Below are positions 5,213 to 12,011 of a stretch of 13,540 nucleotides of DNA, in pieces. Location of the stretch: NCBI GenBank assembly GCA_016650315.1, contig JAENVZ010000228.1:1-13540 (forward strand), read 5' to 3'. The position numbers and the translations under genes are program-made. This stretch comes from Alphaproteobacteria bacterium. GTDB taxonomy: Bacteria > Pseudomonadota > Alphaproteobacteria > Sphingomonadales > Sphingomonadaceae. Position 1 is the stretch's first letter, and each line of letters begins with the position of its first letter. The notes beneath the pieces are model-generated. The model saw only the letters and a program-made list of their open reading frames with translations. It did no database searches and had not been told where the DNA came from.

Positions 5213-7956
5213 TCTCTCTCCGCGATGGATGCGTCCTGCGCCTGATGCACGAAAGACGTTGCGGAAGAAAGACGGGAACTGACAGAAATTATCGCCTCGT
5301 CCAGTGTCACGCGCCGGATCGGCACACCATCAGGAAACGCGCTGAGCAGGCGGGAGGGCATGGCAGCGGACAGAATGACGAACGTACCCCGGTCATCGAC
5401 GCGGCGGATCAGGCGGCCAAAGGCCTGCGCCAGACGCGATCGGATCAGCCGGTCGTCATAGGCGCTGCCTCCGCCAGCAAGCCGCCGCGCAGCGTGCAGC
5501 ACGGTGGGCTTGGGCCAGGGCACGCCCTCCATAACCACCAGCCGCAGCGAATGGCCGGGCACATCCACACCATCACGCAGGGCATCTGTCCCCAAGAGCG
5601 AGGCGCGCGGATCGTCGCGGAAAATATCGACCAGAGTGCCGGTATCCATCGGATCGACATGCTGCGCATAGAGTGGCAATCGTGCTTCGGCCAGCCGGTC
5701 GGCTATCCGGGCATGGACCGCGCGCAGGCGGCGGATCGCGGTGAAGAGGCCCAGCGTTCCACCCTGAGCGGCCTCGATCAGGCGTGCATAGGCGCCTGAC
5801 ATGGCAGCGATGTCGCCCTTTTTGATGTCGGTGACGATCAGCACTTCGGCCTGGGCGGCATAATCGAAAGGGCTTGGCGCTTCAAACCGCATGGGCGGGC
5901 GGGACAGATGCTGTGCGCCGCTGCGCGCTTCGGCCATGCTCCAGTCGCCACCGCCTTTCAGCGTTGCCGACGTAATAATGACGCCATGGGCAGGCCGGGT
6001 TACAACCTCTGTCACCGGGCGCGTTGGATCGAGCCAGTGACGGTGCAGACCGATGTCGAATTCTCGGCCCTCTATGCGGTCAACGGCCATCCAGTCGACA
6101 AAATCGGGGTCGGCCGGCCCGCCCATGCGCGACAGCATCGCCAGCCAGCCCGCCACCATGTCGCAGCGCCAGCCCAAGGACCCCAGCGCCCCTTCGATCC
6201 GCGCACGCGCCGCGCCATCGAGCCAGTCGGGTGCGTCCTCGATAACGGCTTCGAGCCTTTTGGCCAGCCGGGTCAGGGGCCGCAGCAGATTGTCGAGTGC
6301 CACGGCTCCTGTTTGCGCGGCATCGACCAGCGTGCCGTCCAGTTCGGCCATTTCGGTTTCAAGGCCATAGCCTGCATCGCCGCCTTGCTGCGTATCACGG
6401 GCATAGACGGTGCCGCGCACGGCGGCGAGCAAGGCTTCGATGGGGCCGAAGGGTTCGCCTGCATTGATGCGCTTCAACCATTCGTCCGAGGGAAGGGCTG
6501 TTGCGGCGTTGCGCGCTGCTTCGATCGCTCGCCCGCCTTCCTCATCATAGCTGGCGACATCGGACAGGCGGGCGGCAAGACCACGGCGGCGACCGCGCGA
6601 ACTGCCCTCCGGCCCGATCACCCAGCGGCGCAGCTCAATCGCTTCCTGCCCGGTCAACGCCGAAGCAAAGATGGAGTCGGCGGCGTCGAACAGATGATGG
6701 CCTTCATCGAAGATGATCCGGTTGGGCCGGTTGCCCGCCTCCCGCCCGCGTGCGGCGTTGACCATGACGAGTGCGTGGTTGGCGATGACGAGATCGGCGT
6801 CAGCACTCGCCCGCGCCGCCCGCTCAATGAAGCATTTGCGGTAATGCGGGCAACCGGCATAGACGCATTCGCCGCGCCGGTCGGTGAGCGCGGTGGAGCC
6901 ATTGCGCCGGAACAGCGTCGGCAACCAGCCGGGCAGGTCGCCGCCGACCATGTCGCCGTCCTTGCTGTATGCCGCCCAGCGCGCAACCAGATGCGCCAAT
7001 ATAGCGGCGCGACCGGCAAAGCCGCCTTGCAGCGCGTCCTCCAGATTGAGCAGGCACAGGTAATTTTCGCGCCCTTTGCGGATAACGACCTTGCGGCGCA
7101 GCACCGCCGGGTCTGGATAGATCCGCTCGGTTTCGCGGTCGAGCTGGCGTTGCAGCGCCTTGGTATAGGTGGAAATCCACACCGGCCCGTCTGCCTTTTC
7201 CGCCCAGAGTGAGGCAGGGGACAAATAACCCAGCGTCTTGCCGATCCCTGTGCCCGCTTCGGCAAGCAGCATATTGGGTTGATCGCGATGCGTGCGCGGG
7301 GCGAAGCAGATGGCTGCGGCCTCGGCATAAGCGCGCTGGCCGGGACGTTCTTCGGCGCCATCGCCGGTCAACTGGCGCAGGCGTTCGGCAACTTCCTGCT
7401 GGTCGAGGGTGACAGTGCGCGGTTGCGCGCGGGCAGGTTTTTCGTCCCATTCGGGCAGTTTGGAAAAAAGCCAGCGTTCGGCTTTTTCGGGTGTTTTCAT
7501 GCGCTGGGCCACCAATTGCGCCCAGGGCCAGCGCAGGCGGTAGAGCGATTGCGCGGCGGTCCAAGCGCCCTCTCGTTCCGTCCATTCCGGTGAGGCAAGA
7601 GTAGCCAGCAGCGCGTTGGCGGCGGCGTGATAGAGGGCGGGGGCTTCGCTTTCCACCATGCCATCGCCGGAATTGGGTAAGGACAGGCCAACGGCCCGCG
7701 CTATCCCCTTGGGCGTCGGGACCACGAATTGCGCGGGGTGGATGAAAGCCCATAGCTCCAGTAAATCCAGCCCCGACAAATCGGGATAGCCCAGCCGCTG
7801 GCCCATCAGCGGCGCGTTCAGCAAGATGACCGGCGTTTCCGCCGCGCGGCCCACGGCCTCTCCCTTCGACACGGCGCGCGTCTGACCATCGGTATCGCGC
7901 AGCCAGATGCCGCCATGACTTGCATGAAGCGCAGGAAAAGCTAGGGGAGTGCTCAC
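5209..7956 (-). CDS. DinG/XPD-like superfamily 2 ATP-dependent DNA helicase with iron-sulfur cluster
   Basis: A 915-residue helicase. Helicase motifs, in order: RPGQ (204-207), Walker A GTGIGKT (235-241), DEGH box (417-420), ITSATL (661-666), GTDALRDGVDVPG (789-801) and QAFGRLIRR (844-852). Four cysteines, at about 301, 364, 369 and 375, lie between Walker A and DEGH, where DinG and XPD proteins bind a 4Fe-4S cluster. Such enzymes unwind DNA 5' to 3' and resolve forks, R-loops or repair intermediates. The first 200 residues are not helicase-like. Segments such as LLNAPLMGQRLG, DLLELWAFIHPA and the HAAANALL region recall a decayed DEDD exonuclease domain like that fused to Gram-positive DinG. 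The start is GTG at 7956 with no strong ribosome binding site; no in-frame ATG lies nearby. The stop overlaps sixA. The family is sure; the exact name (dinG) is not. Confidence 0.92.
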   Translation of the reverse strand: MSTPLAFPALHASHGGIWLRDTDGQTRAVSKGEAVGRAAETPVILLNAPLMGQRLGYPDLSGLDLLELWAFIHPAQFVVPTPKGIARAVGLSLPNSGDGMVESEAPALYHAAANALLATLASPEWTEREGAWTAAQSLYRLRWPWAQLVAQRMKTPEKAERWLFSKLPEWDEKPARAQPRTVTLDQQEVAERLRQLTGDGAEERPGQRAYAEAAAICFAPRTHRDQPNMLLAEAGTGIGKTLGYLSPASLWAEKADGPVWISTYTKALQRQLDRETERIYPDPAVLRRKVVIRKGRENYLCLLNLEDALQGGFAGRAAILAHLVARWAAYSKDGDMVGGDLPGWLPTLFRRNGSTALTDRRGECVYAGCPHYRKCFIERAARASADADLVIANHALVMVNAARGREAGNRPNRIIFDEGHHLFDAADSIFASALTGQEAIELRRWVIGPEGSSRGRRRGLAARLSDVASYDEEGGRAIEAARNAATALPSDEWLKRINAGEPFGPIEALLAAVRGTVYARDTQQGGDAGYGLETEMAELDGTLVDAAQTGAVALDNLLRPLTRLAKRLEAVIEDAPDWLDGAARARIEGALGSLGWRCDMVAGWLAMLSRMGGPADPDFVDWMAVDRIEGREFDIGLHRHWLDPTRPVTEVVTRPAHGVIITSATLKGGGDWSMAEARSGAQHLSRPPMRFEAPSPFDYAAQAEVLIVTDIKKGDIAAMSGAYARLIEAAQGGTLGLFTAIRRLRAVHARIADRLAEARLPLYAQHVDPMDTGTLVDIFRDDPRASLLGTDALRDGVDVPGHSLRLVVMEGVPWPKPTVLHAARRLAGGGSAYDDRLIRSRLAQAFGRLIRRVDDRGTFVILSAAMPSRLLSAFPDGVPIRRVTLDEAIISVSSRLSSATSFVHQAQDASIAERE

Positions 7957-7999
7957 GACTTTAGACGTTAAGCCTATTGGGAACGAAAGGGCAACACAA

Positions 8000-9574
8000 G
8001 TGAGCGATTTGCGCGACGCGGCGATGCAATCAAAGGCCTGGCCTTATGAGGAAGCGCGCAAGCTGCTGAAACGCTATGCCAAGGGTGCGCCCGACAAGGG
8101 CTATGTGTTGTTCGAAACCGGCTATGGGCCATCGGGCCTGCCGCATATTGGCACGTTTAACGAAGTGTTGCGCACAACCATGGTGCGCAAGGCTTATGAG
8201 GAATTGTCGGATATTCCCACGCGCCTGATCGCCTTTTCCGACGATATGGACGGGTTGCGCAAGGTGCCTGACAATGTCCCAAATCAGGACATGTTGACGC
8301 AGCATCTGGGCAAGCCGCTGACCGCCATTCCCGATCCGTTCGGCAAGTTCGAAAGTTTCGCGCACCATAATAACGCGATGCTGCGCGAGTTTCTGGATCG
8401 CTTCGGGTTTGAATATGAATTCCTTTCGGCGACGGAATATTATCGTGCCGGACGGTTTGATGAGGCGCTGAAACAGGTGCTGCGCCACTATCAGGACATC
8501 ATGGACATCATGTTGCCGACGTTGCGCAAGGAACGGCAGGCGACCTATTCGCCGGTGCTGCCGATCAGTGCAAAGAGCGGGATCGTGCTGCAAGTCCCGA
8601 TTGAGGTTGTCGATGCCGAACAGGGCATTGTCCGGTTTGAGGATGAGGGCGACGTCATTGAACAGTCGATCCTGTCAGGCGGCGCGAAGCTGCAATGGAA
8701 GGTCGATTGGGCGATGCGCTGGGTCGCGCTGGGCGTTGATTATGAAATGTCGGGCAAAGATCTGATCGATTCGGTGACGCAAAGTTCGAAGATTGCACGG
8801 GCGCTGGGCGCGCGACCGCCTGAGGGCTTCAACTATGAAATGTTCCTCGACGAAAAAGGCGAAAAGATTTCCAAATCGAAGGGCAATGGCCTCAGTCTGG
8901 AACAATGGCTGACCTATGGGCCGGGGGAAAGCATATCCTTTTATGCGTACCGCGAACCCAAAAAGGCCAAGCAGTTGCATCTGGGCGTCATTCCGCGCGC
9001 GGTGGATGAATATTGGCAGTTCCGTTCGGCCTATCCGACGCAGGAGTTGGACAAGCAGCTTGGCAATCCCGTGCATCATATTCACAGCGGCAAGGTGCCA
9101 ACGGGCGAACTGCCAGTGACGTTCGGGCTGCTCCTTAATCTGGTCGGCGTCATGGGCGATGCAGGCAAGGATCAGGTCTGGGGCTATCTGGCCAATTATG
9201 TGCCCGATGCGAGCGCGGACAAATACCCCGACCTGGACCAGTTGATTGATCATGCGCTTGCCTATCACCGCGATTTTATTGCACCGACGTTAAAACGGCG
9301 CGCGCCGACCGCGAATGAGGCGGCGGCGCTTGCGCGGCTGGACGAAGAACTGGCTGCCTTGCCCACCGGAACGAGCGCGGAGGATATTCAGAACATCGTC
9401 TATGCCATCGGCAAAGATGAGAGCCTGGGTTTTGAAAATCTGCGCGACTGGTTCAAGGCGCTGTATGAAACCTTGCTGGGGGCCGAGCAAGGGCCGCGGA
9501 TGGGCAGTTTCATTGCACTTTATGGTGTGGAAAACAGCCGGAAGCTGATTGTTGAGGCGCTTCAATCCGCCTGA
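8000..9574 (+). CDS. lysK: Class I lysyl-tRNA synthetase
   Basis: LysK charges tRNA-Lys with lysine in the cytoplasm. Unlike the common class II LysS, this is the archaeal-type class I form, also found in many alphaproteobacteria and in spirochaetes. From the start chosen here it has 524 residues, close to the family norm. The Rossmann signature HIGT is at 49-52, within FETGYGPSGLPHIGTFNE, and the KMSKS loop reads KISKS at 289-293. I prefer GTG 8000 because GAAAGG (7985-7990) precedes it by nine bases and homologues begin with SDLRDAA-type sequence. An in-frame GTG at 7949 would add 17 residues, has AGGGG almost touching the start, and would overlap the divergent helicase gene. I see no second synthetase for lysine in this window. 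Confidence 0.95.
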   Translation: MSDLRDAAMQSKAWPYEEARKLLKRYAKGAPDKGYVLFETGYGPSGLPHIGTFNEVLRTTMVRKAYEELSDIPTRLIAFSDDMDGLRKVPDNVPNQDMLTQHLGKPLTAIPDPFGKFESFAHHNNAMLREFLDRFGFEYEFLSATEYYRAGRFDEALKQVLRHYQDIMDIMLPTLRKERQATYSPVLPISAKSGIVLQVPIEVVDAEQGIVRFEDEGDVIEQSILSGGAKLQWKVDWAMRWVALGVDYEMSGKDLIDSVTQSSKIARALGARPPEGFNYEMFLDEKGEKISKSKGNGLSLEQWLTYGPGESISFYAYREPKKAKQLHLGVIPRAVDEYWQFRSAYPTQELDKQLGNPVHHIHSGKVPTGELPVTFGLLLNLVGVMGDAGKDQVWGYLANYVPDASADKYPDLDQLIDHALAYHRDFIAPTLKRRAPTANEAAALARLDEELAALPTGTSAEDIQNIVYAIGKDESLGFENLRDWFKALYETLLGAEQGPRMGSFIALYGVENSRKLIVEALQSA

Positions 9575-9593
9575 TCGACAATGCGACCATATC

Positions 9594-9628
9594 GGTTGGA
9601 TATTTCAGGGGATGCATCGAACCTTTTT
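9594..9628 (+). terminator. Weak intrinsic terminator candidate after lysK
   Basis: GGTTGGAT (9594-9601) can pair with ATCGAACC (9616-9623) with one mismatch around a 14-nt loop, followed at once by TTTTT (9624-9628). It starts 20 nt after the lysK stop. The T-run is in the right place, but the stem is short and interrupted, so the call is tentative. Confidence 0.4.
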
Positions 9629-9669
9629 GCAGTTCATTCGTTGCTTATGATGGTCCACCCCCTTTCGGA

Positions 9670-9734
9670 CCGATGATTGGCGCAAGTCGCCTCATCGGCC
9701 GCGTCGTCTGACTGCAAGGGAGGACGGCGCGGCC
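9670..9734. repeat. Two adjacent inverted repeats between lysK and the rcnB-like gene
   Basis: The first hairpin is CCGATGA (9670-9676) with TCATCGG (9692-9698), extended inside by GGCG (9679-9682) with CGCC (9688-9691). The second is GGCCGCGTCGTC (9697-9708) with GACGGCGCGGCC (9723-9734), 12 base pairs with one G-T pair. They share bases 9697-9698. The second ends 9 bp beyond the rcnB-like stop (9744) and could help end its transcript, although no T-run follows on either strand. Confidence 0.45.
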
Positions 9735-9743
9735 AATATGGTT

Positions 9744-10211
9744 TTACCAGTAGAAATTCCGTATCACATCCACAACATACCCCGTACGCATGTTGACGAG
9801 CAGCACGTCGTCATAATGACGCACCCAGCGGTTGATGCCGCGCGCGGGGGGCAGGCGATAACGGCCCGGATTGGCGATCACATAACGCGATGCATAATAG
9901 CCGGGTGCAATCCGCACGCCGGGGCGGAATGCATGATAGCGGAAAGATGAATGCCATTGGCCGCGGGCATAAAACTTGCGGTTGTCCTTGCGATAATCGC
10001 GCCAGTCCTCGCGATATTCCTGTTTTGCTTCACGCACGTCGCGGCGTTCATTGCGAATGTCCCGCTTGTCGCCATAGCGTTGGGCCTGGCGAAGACCGCG
10101 CTGTTCCTGCCGGATATCCTGCCGGTCGTTGGCAAGTTCACGAGTCTGTGCCATCGCCGCGGCGGGCAAAATGGTTGCCGCCATCAATGCGGCCAATATC
10201 ACTTTACGCAT
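9744..10211 (-). CDS. RcnB-family secreted basic protein
   Basis: A 155-residue exported protein. Residues 1-21 form a signal peptide with a basic start, a hydrophobic core and an AMA cleavage site before Gln22. Residues 25-80 are an extremely charged segment of repeated Arg/Asp/Glu/Gln/Lys units (DRQD, ERRD, DYRKDNR), probably helical. The C-terminal part, ending in RHYDDVLLVNMRTGYVVDVIRNFYW, matches the RcnB family, whose E. coli founder is a periplasmic protein affecting nickel and cobalt homeostasis. Sphingomonads carry many such paralogues, and a metal role here is unproven: there is no clear His or Cys metal site. The start is well supported by AAGGAG (10218-10223), six bases before the ATG. 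The gene stands alone and has a hairpin in its 5' UTR. Confidence 0.88.
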   Translation of the reverse strand: MRKVILAALMAATILPAAAMAQTRELANDRQDIRQEQRGLRQAQRYGDKRDIRNERRDVREAKQEYREDWRDYRKDNRKFYARGQWHSSFRYHAFRPGVRIAPGYYASRYVIANPGRYRLPPARGINRWVRHYDDVLLVNMRTGYVVDVIRNFYW

Positions 10212-10229
10212 GTTCGACTCCTTGTTCCT

Positions 10230-10267
10230 GTCAGCAGCCCCGAGGGGAGAGGGGTGGCGCTGCTGAC
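10230..10267 (-). promoter_or_regulatory. Hairpin in the 5' UTR of the rcnB-like gene
   Basis: GTCAGCAGC (10230-10238) and GCTGCTGAC (10259-10267) form a perfect 9-bp stem. CCC (10239-10241) can also pair with the G-run at 10251-10254, leaving TGGC bulged. On the rcnB-like transcript the stem ends six bases before the AAGGAG ribosome binding site, a position suited to translational control or RNA stability. No T-run follows, so it does not look like an intrinsic terminator. Confidence 0.5.
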
Positions 10268-10480
10268 AAAAGCCTTATGAGTGAGTCGCCCTGAATGACC
10301 GGCGAATGCGCTTGTCAGCTTGCCGAAAGGCTCTGTCGCAAAGTGTAATAAGGGCGGAACGGCATTTTGGCGTATTCACACACAATAATATGATGGCGCA
10401 GGTGAAAAAATTGAAATTTATACTTGATCGACGCACCGACTCATGAAAGCTTCCGGCAAAATAAAACCGGGGTTCGTATA
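10268..10480. other. Intergenic region holding the divergent promoters
   Basis: This stretch separates the divergent rcnB-like gene and the membrane protein gene. Its right half (about 10370-10470) is AT-rich. TATACT at 10419-10424 is a good -10 candidate for the rightward gene, but I see no matching -35 at the usual distance. A minus-strand reading frame over 10275-10529 has no credible protein features. I see no RNA gene and no repeat other than the hairpin described separately. Confidence 0.35.
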
Positions 10481-10852
10481 ATGGCATCGATCTTTCCATC
10501 ATCCGGCATCGCTGGGTGCTCTGCTGCAATCTGGCATCGCAAGATGAGCAATAATCTGGCGGCTGCGCTCATCGTTTTTGCTGGACTTCAGATTTTCGTG
10601 ATTTCCACGGTTGTGGCAAGCGGAGCAACCTCGCTGCTCTATCATATCGGGATAGCTATATTGATTGCCGCCATTATTCCTGCCGCGCGCAATATGGAGC
10701 GCCGATGGGAACTATTGTCGCAAGGCCAATTATCCAGTCATGGCCTTGTCACGCGCTTTCGGGCGGATCAGATGAAGCTGTGGACGGTGACGTTGTTGCT
10801 GCCATTGGCTTGGATTCCGGTCGGTGCGCTGCTGCGTTTGATCGCCGGATAA
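10481..10852 (+). CDS. Small membrane protein of unknown function
   Basis: I do not recognise this gene. From ATG 10481 the product has 123 residues with three predicted membrane helices (about 26-45, 52-69 and 99-119). A polar, basic stretch (about 70-98, with NMERRWELLSQGQ and TRFRADQMK) joins the second and third helices and is probably cytoplasmic. The first 24 residues are weakly hydrophobic and could be non-coding, because an internal ATG at 10544 (MSNNLAAAL) is an equally good start; neither has a clear ribosome binding site. The reading frame extends in from a TTG at 10424, which I discount. The gene converges with dinB, with only 7 bp between the stops. Codon use and hydrophobicity look like a real gene, but no motif gives a function. 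Confidence 0.6.
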   Translation: MASIFPSSGIAGCSAAIWHRKMSNNLAAALIVFAGLQIFVISTVVASGATSLLYHIGIAILIAAIIPAARNMERRWELLSQGQLSSHGLVTRFRADQMKLWTVTLLLPLAWIPVGALLRLIAG

Positions 10853-10859
10853 CGTCATC

Positions 10860-11963
10860 CTAAATCGACAAGGCGAGTTGCCTGGGCGTTTCCGGGACGC
10901 GATCATGATCCAGATTGGCCCGATCCAGATTGGACAAGGTCAGGCCAAGCAAGCGTACGCCTTTGTCGAATGGTAGTTGCGCGTGCAGCAGTTCGCGTCC
11001 GATTTGCGCAAATTCCGGCCTTGATGCGACAGGCAAAGGCAGGGAGTGTGCGCGGGTCATTTGCTGGAAATCAGCGAACTTGACCTTGAGCGTGATCGTG
11101 CGTCCTGATGTGTCCGCCCGTTCGATACGTTGCCAGACTTCCTCGATAATCGGTTCCAGCGCTTCGATCAGGTCGCTTTCGCCTGACAGGTCCGTGGAAA
11201 AGGTGCGTTCAGCCCCTATCGACTTGCGGATGGCGTTGGCCCGTACCGGTCGATCATCTCGACCACGCGATGCCCAGTAATAATAATGTGCCGAACTGCC
11301 GAACTGTCGTTCCAGAAAGGCCAGGTCCTGCATCCGCAGATCAGCGCCGGTGTGGATGCCCAGCGCCTGCATCTTGCGCGCCGTCACCGGCCCTACACCG
11401 TGAAAGCGGCTGACGGGCAGCGTTGCCACAAATGCTTCCCCTTGTCCGGGGCGCACGATGCATATGCCATCAGGTTTGTTCTGGTCGGACGCCAGCTTGG
11501 CAAGAAACTTGTTACAGGAAACACCGGCAGAAGCGGTCAGTCCGGTTTCCGTTTGGATGCGCGCCCGGATCTGCTCTGCTATTTCTGTGGCCGATGTGAT
11601 TTTCTGAAGGTTGTCAGTGACATCCAGATAGGCCTCGTCAAGCGACAGCGGTTCGATATGCGGCGTATAGTCGGCAAAGATCGCCCGCACTTGCCGCGAC
11701 ACGTCACGATAGACATCGAAACGGGGATGCACGAAGACAAGCTCAGGGCATTTGCGCTGCGCCGTGACTGAAGGCATGGCGGAACGCACGCCAAAAGTGC
11801 GGGCTTCATAGCTGGCCGCCGCTACCACGCCCCGGGCGCTGGCGTATCCCACAGCGACAGGCTTGCCACGCAAGGCGGGATCATCGCGCTGCTCGACCGA
11901 CGCGAAAAAAGCGTCCATGTCGATATGGATTATCTTTCGCAGTCGGTCGGCGTTGTCATCCAT
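10860..11963 (-). CDS. dinB: DNA polymerase IV (Y-family translesion polymerase)
   Basis: Pol IV is an error-prone Y-family polymerase that extends primers past damaged bases. The 367-residue protein starts with the palm motif KIIHIDMDAFFASVEQRD: Asp15 is a catalytic metal ligand and Phe20 the expected steric gate against ribonucleotides. SLDEAYLDVT supplies the remaining acidic pair, Asp109-Glu110. The thumb helix-hairpin-helix region reads FHGVGPVTARKMQALGI, and a little-finger domain follows. The C-terminus QLALSI looks like the sliding-clamp-binding peptide. I chose ATG 11963, because a TTG at 11999 would add 12 residues unlike the family; the ribosome binding site is weak. dinB begins 48 nt after the acs stop on the same strand, and its end meets the convergent membrane gene. 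I see no LexA box upstream. Confidence 0.95.
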   Translation of the reverse strand: MDDNADRLRKIIHIDMDAFFASVEQRDDPALRGKPVAVGYASARGVVAAASYEARTFGVRSAMPSVTAQRKCPELVFVHPRFDVYRDVSRQVRAIFADYTPHIEPLSLDEAYLDVTDNLQKITSATEIAEQIRARIQTETGLTASAGVSCNKFLAKLASDQNKPDGICIVRPGQGEAFVATLPVSRFHGVGPVTARKMQALGIHTGADLRMQDLAFLERQFGSSAHYYYWASRGRDDRPVRANAIRKSIGAERTFSTDLSGESDLIEALEPIIEEVWQRIERADTSGRTITLKVKFADFQQMTRAHSLPLPVASRPEFAQIGRELLHAQLPFDKGVRLLGLTLSNLDRANLDHDRVPETPRQLALSI

Positions 11964-12011
11964 GGTTGCGTCATCATGCCATATCGGACATAAGAACAAA
12001 ACAAAAACATT

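Noticed and set aside
5908..7212. Plus-strand reading frame of 434 residues opposite the helicase gene
   Set aside because: It lies fully antisense to a clear helicase with intact motifs; such long shadows are common in GC-rich genes, and its composition resembles no protein family.
10275..10529. Minus-strand reading frame of 84 residues upstream of the rcnB-like gene
   Set aside because: It overlaps the start of the better-supported membrane gene and the rcnB-like promoter region, has no ribosome binding site, and looks compositionally random.
11964..12000. LexA box upstream of dinB
   Set aside because: One GTTC is present, but the second half-site at the right spacing reads CGAT, so the GTTC-N7-GTTC pattern fails.
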